Shown here piece after piece: positions 52,224-59,994 of a DNA stretch of 64,000 nucleotides (positions within the stretch are counted from its first letter, which is position 1; every line of letters begins with the position of its first letter). This DNA comes from Bittarella massiliensis (ex Durand et al. 2017) (lineage in GTDB: Bacteria; Bacillota; Clostridia; Oscillospirales; Ruminococcaceae): positions 248,001 to 312,000 of the forward strand of contig NZ_JABFCL010000003.1 in assembly GCF_017566145.1 (NCBI RefSeq), read 5' to 3'. The position numbers and the translations under genes were made by a program. The notes below the pieces were generated by a model. It saw only the letters and a program-made list of their open reading frames with translations, did no database searches and was not told where the DNA came from.

Positions 52224-52678
52224 TGTTCTCCCCCCTCTTCCTCGACCTGGGCCCGCTTCCACTGGATGCGGTAGAGCAGGGACTGCGCCCCCAAGAACAA
52301 CACCATCAACAGGGTGGCGCCGCCGTCGAGCTGCCCGCCCTCGGTGAGGGTGAAGTTGCCCCAGATGGCGTCGCAGGCAAAAAAGGCCAGCGCTCCCAGC
52401 ACAAAAACGGGGATGACGCAGTAGAACAGGCGGTGGTAGCCGGGGTGTTTGGGCAGCACCTGGCGCAGGGCGCAGAGGCAGCCAAAGAGGGACTGGCCCC
52501 CCACCACGATCAAAAAGGCGGAGTGCTGGGGACTGGTCCAGTTAAGGCCCGCCTCCCGCACCAGGCCGTCGGCCAGCACGGCGAGAAAGACGGCGATCAG
52601 GGTCTGCATGCCGGTGCGGTCCCGTTCCCGCAGCTGCCGCTCATCGTACTGCCCCTCGCAGAGAAATGATTTGCTCAT
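52220..52678 (-). CDS. Four-helix membrane protein of an Xre cassette (first)
   Basis: This 152-residue membrane protein starts SKSFLCEGQYDERQLRERDRTGMQTLIAVFLAVLADGLVRE, similar in pattern to the next product (EYDEYQLHWRQKIAMQSLLLTLFLILADGIVR). It has about four hydrophobic segments. The ATG at 52678 overlaps the stop of the Xre gene (ATGA) and follows GGGAGG, so all three genes are translationally coupled. The role is unknown. Confidence 0.75.
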   Translation of the reverse strand: MSKSFLCEGQYDERQLRERDRTGMQTLIAVFLAVLADGLVREAGLNWTSPQHSAFLIVVGGQSLFGCLCALRQVLPKHPGYHRLFYCVIPVFVLGALAFFACDAIWGNFTLTEGGQLDGGATLLMVLFLGAQSLLYRIQWKRAQVEEEGGEQ

Positions 52679-52878
52679 TGTTCTTCCTCCCAAAACAGTT
52701 GGTCCAGCGTCTGCCCCAGCGCCCGGCAGATGGCGCGGCAGAGGTTGATGGTGGGGTTGTAATCCCCTTTTTCAATGGCGACGATGGTCTGTCGGGTGAC
52801 CCCTACCTTTTCTGCCAGGTCTTTTTGCGACAGCCCCAGCAGGGCGCGGGCCGCCTTGATCTTTACATTCTTCCCCAT
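52675..52878 (-). CDS. Xre-family helix-turn-helix regulator
   Basis: The 67-residue protein is a bare HTH_3 domain: IKAARALLGLSQKDLAEKVGVTRQTIVAIEKGDYNPTINLCRAICRALG. This short form, with VTRQTIVAIEKGDYNPT, is typical of regulators placed directly before small membrane proteins. It likely represses its own cassette. ATG start behind AGGAGAGAGG. Confidence 0.92.
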   Translation of the reverse strand: MGKNVKIKAARALLGLSQKDLAEKVGVTRQTIVAIEKGDYNPTINLCRAICRALGQTLDQLFWEEEQ

Positions 52879-53570
52879 CTGCTCACCTCTCTCCTGTTAT
52901 TAACATATAACTTATTGGACATAAAGTCAAGTATATTTTACTAAAAGAAAATTATTTTATGCTTTTCAGGAGAGAGGACAAACTGGCACGCGGCGCGGGG
53001 CCCTTTTTGAAAGGGGATGGGGTAAGCGGTGTTTGGCGGACCGAGTCTCTGCTCTTGGGAGGATGGGCCATTTCGCGAATGGATACAACCCACTTGGCGG
53101 CCTGGGCGGGCGCGATACCCGGGGGCGGGAGAGGGGGGCGACATGGGGCGCTTTGGAGGCGGCTTTTCAGGGGGCGTTTTGTTTGTTTCGGAGCGGGCGT
53201 GCAGAGGGGCGCCGCGACACCGGCTCAAAAGAGGGGGGCGCCATCTCTGCCGCCACCCGGTCAAAGGGGAGCGGCACCAAAGGCCGACTGGGTTGGCGAA
53301 ACAGGGAGCGAGGGGGAAAAAGAGGGGGTGTGAAGGGGTGGAGACAAGACGCCTCGTTTTCCACTTCCCCACACCGGCAGGGCGGATGGAGGGGGACAAA
53401 CCCATCCCCCGGGCAGTTGGGGGATGAGAGGAGGGAGGTGGATATGCCCTTCTCGAAATTTGGCGATTATTGTCGAATTTGTGCGGACAAAGGGGGACAG
53501 AGCCGGTCAAACAGTCAATAGACAAGCCCTTTCCATTGTAGGAAAATAGAACCAGACGGGGGGAGAGCCA
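52879..53570. other. About 690-nt intergenic stretch
   Basis: AT-rich for the first 80 nt (probably the Xre promoter), then very G-rich. Overlapping open frames in both strands have no recognisable domain or ribosome binding site. I see no RNA gene. Confidence 0.4.
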
Positions 53571-53789
53571 ATGGAAAAGAGGAAAAACGCCAATTTGGAG
53601 GCGATCGAGACCGAGATCATCGCCATGCGCAAGGAGGGGATGACCCGGCGGGAGATCGCCGACTTTTTCGGTCTGGATCTGGACCAGATCCGCTGGTGGG
53701 TGACCCGCTACAACCGCAAACAGGCGCGGCTGGCAGCTGGGGAGGTGCTTCGCCCCAAGGGAAGGCCGCGAAAGGGGAAACCCCTCTGA
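53571..53789 (+). CDS. Small HTH protein with AT-hook-like tail
   Basis: The 72-residue basic protein has a helix-turn-helix (MRKEGMTRREIADFFGLDLDQIRWWVTRYNRKQ, about residues 19-51). It ends in PKGRPRKGK, which resembles an AT-hook. The HTH looks like the N-terminal part of IS3-type transposases or terminase small subunits, but the frame is complete, with GGGGGAGAG at 7 nt before the ATG and its own terminator. It is either a free-standing DNA-binding protein or a domesticated transposase fragment. Confidence 0.75.
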   Translation: MEKRKNANLEAIETEIIAMRKEGMTRREIADFFGLDLDQIRWWVTRYNRKQARLAAGEVLRPKGRPRKGKPL

Positions 53790-53809
53790 CAAGCGAGTCT
53801 TGAAGACGG

Positions 53810-53847
53810 GAGAGCGGCCCGCCCCAGTCCGGGGCGGGCCGCTCTTT
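53810..53847 (+). terminator. Bidirectional terminator after the small HTH gene
   Basis: AGAGCGGCCCGCCCC pairs with GGGGCGGGCCGCTCT over a 5-nt loop, with a short T run. Confidence 0.8.
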
Positions 53848-53868
53848 ACACAGTGGGGAATGGGTCCC

Positions 53869-55140
53869 CTATTTGCCGATCATGATGTTGAGGATCTCCA
53901 CGTCGGTGGATTTCATCCCCACCCGGCCCATTCGACCGATGGCTTGCACCGTCTCCTCCGGGGTGCTCATCACCAGCCCCTCACCGGCGCCAAAGGTGCG
54001 GTTTTGCAGGGACATGCAGTGGCTGAGGATGGCCGCGTCCACCGCCGAGGCGATCTTGGCTGCGCAGGAGGGTTTGGCCCCGTCGCAGACCACCCCCGAC
54101 ACGTCGGCCAGGGTGTTGACCACCGTGCGGCAGACAGCCTCAAAATCGCCGCCGCAGAGGTAGGTGATGGCGGCCCCGGCGGCAGCCGCGGCAGACACCG
54201 CCCCGCAGTAGGCGCTGAGCTTGCCCAGTCCCTTTTTCTGGTAGATGGCGATCAGGTTGGAGAGGACCAGGGCCCGGTAAGCCTTTTCCTCGCTGGCGCC
54301 CAGCTCCTGGGCGTAGGCCAACACCGGCAGGCAGACGGTCATTCCCTGGTTGCCACTGCCGGAGTTGGTGACCACCGGCAGGGCGCAGCCGCTCATCCGC
54401 GCATCGCTGCCGGCGGCGGCCCAGGCGCGGGCCCGAACCTTGACGTCATCGCCGTATTCGCTGAGCAGGGTGCGCCCCACCTGGGCGCCGTAGGGGTGGG
54501 TGAGCCCCTCCTTGGCGATGGCGTAGTTGTATTCGATCTGGCGGGAGATCACCTTGCGCACGTCGTCCAAGTCCACCGTCTCGGCAAAGGTGTAGATGTC
54601 GGCCAGGTCCAGCAGTTCGTAGGCCTCGCTCAAGTGGTCTTCCACCGGGGTGTCGGCGCCGCCCACCAGCACCTCGCCGTCGCGCTCGACCCGGACGATG
54701 TTGGTGTGGGAGTAGCAGATTTCCACCACTGCGGTGTGCTCTCCTGCGCTGGCCTCGATGATGATCTGTAGGTTGGAGACCCCCTCCAGCAGTTCGGTCT
54801 CGCAGATGCCGGCGTCCAGCAGTTCTTTGGCCCGCTGCAAGTCGGCGGGGGTGACGGCGGTCAGCACCTCCAGCCCCCGCTCGGGATCGCCCCCCACCGC
54901 GCCCAAAACGGCGCTGGTGTCGATCCCCTTGAGGCCGCCGGAGTTGGGGACCACCACCCCCTTGACGTTTTTGATGATGTTGCCGCTGCAGGAGGCCACG
55001 ATCTTTTGGGGCTCTTCCCCCAGTACCTGGCGCGCCTTGGCGGCGGCCAGGGCGATGGCAATGGGCTCGGTGCAGCCCAGGGCGGGTACCAGTTCCCCCT
55101 CCAAGATGGCAATGTACTGTTTGTAGATGTTGCGGTTCAC
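53869..55140 (-). CDS. cyuA: L-cysteine desulfidase-like protein (CyuA/UPF0597)
   Basis: The 423-residue protein matches the CyuA/YhaM group (serine dehydratase alpha-like): LVPALGCTEPIAIALAAAKA near the start, VVPNSGGLKG, ITNSGSGNQG-like VVTNSGSGNQGMTVCLPV, and CDGAKPSCAAKIASAVDAA. The Cys at GCTEP, CGG and the CDGAKPSC pair are candidates for binding an iron-sulfur cluster. It breaks L-cysteine down to pyruvate, ammonia and sulfide in anaerobes. GTG start with GAGGGGG. Monocistronic. Confidence 0.88.
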   Translation of the reverse strand: MNRNIYKQYIAILEGELVPALGCTEPIAIALAAAKARQVLGEEPQKIVASCSGNIIKNVKGVVVPNSGGLKGIDTSAVLGAVGGDPERGLEVLTAVTPADLQRAKELLDAGICETELLEGVSNLQIIIEASAGEHTAVVEICYSHTNIVRVERDGEVLVGGADTPVEDHLSEAYELLDLADIYTFAETVDLDDVRKVISRQIEYNYAIAKEGLTHPYGAQVGRTLLSEYGDDVKVRARAWAAAGSDARMSGCALPVVTNSGSGNQGMTVCLPVLAYAQELGASEEKAYRALVLSNLIAIYQKKGLGKLSAYCGAVSAAAAAGAAITYLCGGDFEAVCRTVVNTLADVSGVVCDGAKPSCAAKIASAVDAAILSHCMSLQNRTFGAGEGLVMSTPEETVQAIGRMGRVGMKSTDVEILNIMIGK

Positions 55141-55350
55141 AATCGGCGTCCCCCTCTATTTGCGCACCGGCGGGGCCGGCGGCTTGTCTTTGTGTCCATT
55201 ATACTCCTTTTTCAGGCGGGCGGCCATCCCCTCCCCCTTTTTATGAGGGGAAAACTGCCGGTTGAAAGGGGAGGGCGGTTGTATTACAATAAAGCGGTAC
55301 GGCCAGTTTACACCGATCGCAAGAAAGTTGAAAGAAAGGCGGGCGGCAGG

Positions 55351-55779
55351 ATGAATACCATATTGCAAGCGCTCAAACAGGAGATGATCGACCGCGATTA
55401 CAAGTGCGTGGGCGGGAAGGGCGAAGGGGTGCTCTTCTCCTCCCACAAAAACGGGATCGCCCCTCTTCTCGACCTCTACGAGGCCCAGCTGGGCGGCGAG
55501 GGCGGGCTCTGTATCTGCGACCGGGTCTTTGGCAAGGCAGCGGTCTTTGTGGCCTACCTCTGCGGCGCGAGGGACTGCTACGCCTTTGTGGCCAGCCGCC
55601 CCGCCCTGGACCTGGCCGCCGAACTGGGGATGCAGCTGGACTGCGAGACCGAAGTCCCCTTTATCGAGAACCGGGACAAAACCGGCCAGTGCCCCATCGA
55701 AAATTCGGTGATGGATTGCCGCGGTCCCGAGGAGGCGCTGACGGCCATCCGCCGCCGCTTGGCTGCGCTGCGGGGCTAG
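55351..55779 (+). CDS. DUF1893 protein (TM1506-like)
   Basis: The 142-residue protein has the DUF1893 pattern: CVGGKGEGVLFSSHKNGIAPLLDLYEAQ, DRVFGKAAVFVAYLCGARDCYAFVAS, and FIENRDKTGQCPIENSVMD. TM1506 has a cytidine-deaminase-like fold without a known activity. The ATG at 55351 has only a weak GGCGGGCGG upstream. It is divergent from the desulfidase gene, and no functional link is proven. Confidence 0.85.
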   Translation: MNTILQALKQEMIDRDYKCVGGKGEGVLFSSHKNGIAPLLDLYEAQLGGEGGLCICDRVFGKAAVFVAYLCGARDCYAFVASRPALDLAAELGMQLDCETEVPFIENRDKTGQCPIENSVMDCRGPEEALTAIRRRLAALRG

Positions 55780-55897
55780 GGGGCGGGGCAGGGCCGCTGA
55801 AAATTGTGTGAAAAATTCCTTTTTCCCCTTGTCAGAAGGGGCGGTTTCTGGTATTTTAGAGCAAGTTGCAATTTTAAAACGCATGAGAGGGATGCCC

Positions 55898-56512
55898 ATG
55901 TCTGTCAATCTCACCCCGGCTGTCGCCTACCCGGCGCGCCCGGCCCTGCCGTCTGACCAAGCACCGATGGGCAGACGCCACATCTATTTGGTGTTCACCC
56001 ACACCGGCACCCGCTTTTCCAAGGTGCTGAAGACGGTCACCCGGGGGGAATACACCCATGTCTCCATCGCCATGGACGCCAGTTTGAACCGCCTCTACTC
56101 CTTTGGCCGCAACAGCATTAAAGAGCGCCCCTGGGAGGCCGGTTTTGTCTGCGAACGGAAGGACGGCGGCGTCTACCGGGAACTGCCTGGCACCCGCTGC
56201 ACCGTCTACCGGCTGGAGGTGAGCGAGGAGCAGTACCGCCGCGCCCAGGAGATCATCGGCCTCTTTTTGCGCCACCAGTCGACCTTTAAGTACAACTATC
56301 CGGGGCTGTTTTTCATGTCCATCGGCTGGGCCAAACAGTGCAAGCGCCGGTTTGTCTGCTCGCAGTTTGTGGCCTATGTCCTCGAAAACAGCGGCACCAT
56401 GCGCTTTCAAAAGGACTTTAGCCTGATGCGTCCAGCGGATTTAAAGGGGCTTCTCTACACCCCAGTCTACACTGGTATGCTGCGCAGCTATTCAGCTGCT
56501 CGGGCGGTGTGA
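55898..56512 (+). CDS. YiiX-like permuted NlpC/P60 protein
   Basis: The 204-residue protein matches the permuted papain-like (YiiX/NlpC-P60) fold. It has IYLVFTHTGTRFSKVLKTVTRGEYTHVSIAMD with the early His, and RRFVCSQFVAYVLENSG with the catalytic Cys. The conserved order His then Cys is as in permuted hydrolases. There is no signal peptide, so a cytosolic peptidase or amidase acting on lipid or peptide bonds is possible. The ATG at 55898, 6 nt after GAGAGGG, is preferred; ATGs at 55883 and 55892 remain possible. Confidence 0.8.
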   Translation: MSVNLTPAVAYPARPALPSDQAPMGRRHIYLVFTHTGTRFSKVLKTVTRGEYTHVSIAMDASLNRLYSFGRNSIKERPWEAGFVCERKDGGVYRELPGTRCTVYRLEVSEEQYRRAQEIIGLFLRHQSTFKYNYPGLFFMSIGWAKQCKRRFVCSQFVAYVLENSGTMRFQKDFSLMRPADLKGLLYTPVYTGMLRSYSAARAV

Positions 56513-56540
56513 CAGCGCTTTTATAAAAAATATTTCCAGG

Positions 56541-56562
56541 CGGCCGCAGGGCCGTTTTTTTG
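56541..56562 (+). terminator. Terminator after the YiiX-like gene
   Basis: CGGCC/GGCCG stem followed by seven T. Confidence 0.6.
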
Positions 56563-56748
56563 TTGCCCAGTGCACGTGGCATGAAAACAGGCGCTTCTTT
56601 GCACTGCTGCGTTGACGCACTGCCGCGAGAAAGTGAACTTGCACAACGGTTTTTCTGGGCCAATGGTGATTTTTGTGAGAGGATGACAGTATTTTTTTGG
56701 TTTTTTTACTAATGTGTACAAACTTTTAACAGAGTGTCCGCGGGCGTT

Positions 56749-56777
56749 GGAAAATGTTCACCGATATGGTACACTAT
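56749..56777 (+). promoter_or_regulatory. SigA promoter of the MATE gene
   Basis: TTGGAA, a 17-nt spacer and TACACT lie about 125 nt before the MATE start, giving a long leader. Confidence 0.6.
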
Positions 56778-56782
56778 GAATG

Positions 56783-56840
56783 TCGGCCTGGAGACGGGCC
56801 CTGCGCGCGTTTCCCAATGGGTGCCGGCGCCCTTTTTTTG
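56783..56840 (+). promoter_or_regulatory. Attenuator-like leader of the MATE gene
   Basis: The leader begins with a GGCCT/GGGCC hairpin loop. It then has GGGTGCCGGCGCCC, a compact GC-rich hairpin followed by seven T (56820-56840), about 60 nt before the start codon. That is the form of an intrinsic terminator inside a 5' leader, so MATE expression is probably controlled by anti-termination. It matches no riboswitch class I know. Confidence 0.5.
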
Positions 56841-56901
56841 CCCGTTTACCGCTTGGCGGCGGGCGGGGCAGTTTTTGAAGAGATAGGAGAGGGAGAGAAA
56901 C

Positions 56902-58290
56902 TTGAGTAGAAAAATCGCGATCGAACGGGACCAGGGCTTCTACGGCTCGGTGCTGTCCCTGGCCATTCCCCTGGCGCTGCAGTCGGCGCTGATGTACAGC
57001 GTGACCACCCTCAACAGCATCATGTTGGGCGCCCTGGGAGAGATTCCCATGTCCGCCTCGGCCATTGCCGACCAGCCCTTTAACATCGTCTCGGGTATCT
57101 TCCGCGGGCTGACGCTGGGCGGGGCCATCCTCATTGCCCAGTACTGGGGCAAGGGGGACACCAAGGCCATTCGCCGGGTCATCGCCATCGGCATTCGCTG
57201 TTCGGTGCTCATCTCTCTGCTGACGGCCATTTTGGTCATTGCCTTCCCGGCCCCTATCATGGGCGTGTTTTCCACCGACAAAGCGGTCATTGACGCGGGT
57301 ATTGACTACCTGCGCATCGTGGCACTGACCTATCCCATGTTTGCCGTCAGCAACTGCTATATGCTCTCCGTTCGGGCGACCGAGAACGCCCGCACACCGC
57401 TGCTGATCAACCTGCTCTCCTACGGGGTCAACATCCTCCTCAACTACGGCTTCATCTTCGGCAAGTTCGGCCTGCCGGAGATGGGGATCACCGGTGTGGC
57501 CATCGGCACCCTGCTGGCCCGCGGGATTGAATTTGTCTGTGTGCTGGTACACATGCTCTGCATCAACAAGAAGGTGCGGATGAAGCTAAGCGACTTTGTC
57601 AAGCGCGACAAGCTCCTCTTCAAGGACTTTATGACCTACGCTGCCCCCTCCCTCCTCAGCGAGATGATCTTCACCATCGGCATGTCCGCCTACTCGGTCA
57701 TCTTCGGCCGCCTGGGCACCACCACCATCGCCGCCAACACGGTGGCCGAGATGCTCCACCGCATCGGCTCGGTCTTCTTTGCCGGGCTCTCGGGCGCCTC
57801 TTCGGTCATCATTGGCAAGACCATTGGCTCGGGTGACATCCAGCGGGCCAAGCTGCAGAAAAAAACCTTCAATGTGCTGGCCATGGGGGCGGGCCTATTT
57901 ACCACCGCCCTGCTGCTGGTCATCAAAAATTTCATCCTCTCCCTTTACAACATTGCCCCCGAGACCTATGCCATGGCTGACAAGATGATTGTCATCAATG
58001 CCATCTTCATGATCGCCTATGCCTATGAGTCCCTCTATGTCACTGGATTGCAGGTGGGCAGCGGCGACGCCACCAACATCCTCATCTACACCACCATCAT
58101 CATGTGGGGAATCACCATGCCCATCGCTTTTGCAGGGGCCTTCTGGTTCAAGCTCTCCCCCCTGGTGGTCTTTGTTATCCTCAAGTGCGACTACGCCGTC
58201 AAGGGCGTTTACGGCTACTTCCGCACCCGGGGCGACAAGTGGATCAAGCAGGTCACCCGGGACGAAAAGGACCTGCAGGCGCAGGAGTAA
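56902..58290 (+). CDS. MATE-family multidrug/Na+ efflux transporter
   Basis: The 462-residue protein has 12 hydrophobic helices and MATE landmarks: IPLALQSALMYSVTTLNSIMLGALGE, SASAIADQPFNIVSGIFRGLTLGGAILIAQYWGKGD and a second-half repeat with IAANTVAEMLHRIGSVFFAGLSGAS. It exports cationic drugs or metabolites with sodium or protons. TTG start behind GGAGAGGGAGAG. The long leader with an internal terminator suggests inducible expression. Confidence 0.92.
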   Translation: MSRKIAIERDQGFYGSVLSLAIPLALQSALMYSVTTLNSIMLGALGEIPMSASAIADQPFNIVSGIFRGLTLGGAILIAQYWGKGDTKAIRRVIAIGIRCSVLISLLTAILVIAFPAPIMGVFSTDKAVIDAGIDYLRIVALTYPMFAVSNCYMLSVRATENARTPLLINLLSYGVNILLNYGFIFGKFGLPEMGITGVAIGTLLARGIEFVCVLVHMLCINKKVRMKLSDFVKRDKLLFKDFMTYAAPSLLSEMIFTIGMSAYSVIFGRLGTTTIAANTVAEMLHRIGSVFFAGLSGASSVIIGKTIGSGDIQRAKLQKKTFNVLAMGAGLFTTALLLVIKNFILSLYNIAPETYAMADKMIVINAIFMIAYAYESLYVTGLQVGSGDATNILIYTTIIMWGITMPIAFAGAFWFKLSPLVVFVILKCDYAVKGVYGYFRTRGDKWIKQVTRDEKDLQAQE

Positions 58291-58323
58291 ACCGGCGTTC
58301 TGTGCAGATAAGCGAGTGAACCA

Positions 58324-58359
58324 GGAGGGCGGGCGGCAGTGGCTGCCCGCCCTCCTTTT
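58324..58359 (+). terminator. Terminator of the MATE gene
   Basis: GGAGGGCGGGCGGCAG pairs perfectly with CTGCCCGCCCTCC and TTTT follows. Confidence 0.9.
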
Positions 58360-58451
58360 GCCGCACTAAAAAAGAGGGGGTATTTTCAAACCGCCTCATT
58401 GCGGAGGGGGGAGGAATGCGCTGTGCTGGGGGTGCAAAGGGGGAGAATGAG

Positions 58452-59243
58452 ATGGCAAATGAGGAGGAAAGGGACTTTAACGCAATGCTGCACCGGGATG
58501 CGGAGGTGCCCAGGACCCAGATCGTCACCGACCCCGTCACGGCGGGGATCTTTGTCTCTATTGCCGCCTGGGCCAGTTTTCAGCGTCGGTGGGACAAGAC
58601 CCCCTACTGGCACACCCTCCAGGTCAGAGGTGAACTCAACCCCAAGTACCCCGGCGGGGTCGAGGCGCAGCGCGCCTGCCTTGAAGCGGAGGGGCACACC
58701 GTTTTGCGGAGGGGCCGCACCAACCTGCGCTACTTTGTCAAGGATCATGAGCGGGCCCCCTTTTCCCTGGAGGAAGGGGGAGGGCAGGGAGCAAAAAGGA
58801 GAGCCAGTCGACTTGCGACTGGCTCTCCTCTTTGCTATTTACTGGTGGGCAATCAGGTAGCGAATGCCCTCGACGGTGGCCTTGATGGCCTTTTCGGTGT
58901 CGTGGTCATAGGGGTTCTCCATCCCCAGGGCGGCCCGCTCCTGGTTTTGGATGACGTGCATCACTGCTCCCGCCTTGCAGCCCAGGGACTGGCAGACGGT
59001 GAAGAGGGCGGCGGACTCCATCTCGCTGCCCAGGGTGCCTGCCCGCTTCCAGGCCTCCCAGCGGTTGAGCAGCTCATAGGAGATGGGCATTCTGTCAGGG
59101 GAGTGCTGGCCGTAGAACGAGTCTTTGCACTGCACCACCCCGGTGTGCACCCGGTAGCCCAGTTTTTTTGCCCCCTCCCGCAGGGCGTAGGCAATGTCCA
59201 GATCAGCCACTGCCGGGAATTCGATGGGCAGGTACTCCTTTGA
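58452..59243 (+). pseudogene. Broken MGMT-family (alkylguanine transferase-like) gene without its own stop
   Basis: From ATG 58452 (GGGGGAG) the frame reads EEERDFNAMLHRDAEVPRTQ, then VTAGIFVSIAAWASFQRRWD, TPYWHTL, GELNPKYPGGVEAQRACLEAEGH and RTNLRYFVKDHE. This is the C-terminal part of MGMT-type proteins that end around KDYE. By comparison with full-length relatives as I remember them, about 55 residues between VTDP and the TAGIF region are missing, in frame. After about residue 115 the frame meets no stop and runs through the udp terminator hairpin to 59243, antisense to udp. It is most likely a decayed gene. Confidence 0.6.
58797..58833 (-). terminator. Bidirectional terminator between MGMT-like and udp genes
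   Basis: AGGAGAGCCAGTCG pairs perfectly with CGACTGGCTCTCCT over a 5-nt loop, with TTTTT on the minus-strand side. Confidence 0.9.
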
Positions 59244-59621
59244 GGTGCCCTCGGCGCGGATGGCGCCGGTGACCACTACCACGTCGCCGCCCATGACGTC
59301 GAGGTTGATGCCGCCGCAGGTGCCAATGCGAATGAAGTTCTGCACCCCCAACAGGTGCAACTCTTCGATGCAGATGGCGGCGGAAGGGCCGCCGATGCCG
59401 GTGGAGCAGACGATGACCTTCACACCGTCTAAAAAGCCCTCGTAGGAGACGTATTCCCGGTTTTCCCCCAGCTTGCGCGGATTGTCCAAAAAGGCGGCAA
59501 TTTTGGGCACCCGGCCCGGGTCGCCGGGAAGGATGGCGTACTGGGCGCCCTTGACGTCCTCCTCGTTGAGTTTGATATGGTAGGTTCTCCCGTCGTCGCC
59601 GACGATCATTTTGCTGAGCAT
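58839..59621 (-). CDS. udp: Uridine phosphorylase
   Basis: The 260-residue nucleoside phosphorylase has [15 protein letters not shown] near the N-terminus, [27 protein letters not shown] and the uridine-type [14 protein letters not shown], then [13 protein letters not shown]. It converts uridine and phosphate to uracil and ribose-1-phosphate. ATG at 59621 behind AAAGGTG is preferred over the start at 59630. It faces the LacI regulator, and both promoters carry copies of one operator, so induction by a sugar or nucleoside is likely. Confidence 0.92.
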   Translation of the reverse strand: MLSKMIVGDDGRTYHIKLNEEDVKGAQYAILPGDPGRVPKIAAFLDNPRKLGENREYVSYEGFLDGVKVIVCSTGIGGPSAAICIEELHLLGVQNFIRIGTCGGINLDVMGGDVVVVTGAIRAEGTSKEYLPIEFPAVADLDIAYALREGAKKLGYRVHTGVVQCKDSFYGQHSPDRMPISYELLNRWEAWKRAGTLGSEMESAALFTVCQSLGCKAGAVMHVIQNQERAALGMENPYDHDTEKAIKATVEGIRYLIAHQ

Positions 59622-59689
59622 GCACAACACACCTTTCTAGTGAATCAAACGGAGGTTTGTAAGGTACATTTTTATTATACACCCGTTGG

Positions 59690-59699
59690 AAGCGTTTGC
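59690..59699. promoter_or_regulatory. LacI-type operator upstream of udp
   Basis: AAGCGTTTGC, the reverse complement of GCAAACGCTT, is shared with the site at 59884. The surrounding TGGAAGCGTTTGCG also resembles a CcpA cre site. Confidence 0.6.
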
Positions 59700-59842
59700 G
59701 CAATTCAGAAAATGCGCCAAGAAGCACAGTTCTTTTTAGATAAAAAGTCAAGATATGGGAAGAGGAGGCAAGGGCAATCCGCTAAAAATACGGGCCGTGA
59801 GAGAGCAAAATCGGGCAAGAATACAATATTTGTGCGAAAGAA

Positions 59843-59872
59843 TTGACAAATCTTTGCGGCCAACAGTATAGT
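59843..59872 (+). promoter_or_regulatory. SigA promoter of the LacI gene
   Basis: TTGACA, an 18-nt spacer and TATAGT lie 123 nt before the GTG start; an operator lies right after the -10. Confidence 0.7.
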
Positions 59873-59883
59873 ATAAAGAGATA

Positions 59884-59918
59884 GCAAACGCTTGCGCTTG
59901 TGACGGCGAAACGTTTTG
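59884..59918. promoter_or_regulatory. Two CG-centred operators upstream of the LacI gene
   Basis: GCAAACGCTTGC (59884-59895) is a near-perfect palindrome around CG, and CGAAACGTTTTG (59907-59918) is a second one. Both are the form bound by LacI-family proteins and lie within the initially transcribed region, which fits autorepression. Confidence 0.55.
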
Positions 59919-59994
59919 ATATTGTCTGCCGGGCCTCTGGAGTTGGCTGCCGGCGGAATGTGAGGGGCTCGGCCCCATAAAGGTGGAGTGAAGA

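Noticed and set aside
52941..53792. 283-codon minus-strand frame in the gene-poor stretch
   Set aside because: It overlaps the better supported small HTH gene and is proline/arginine-rich, as expected from G-rich DNA read backwards.
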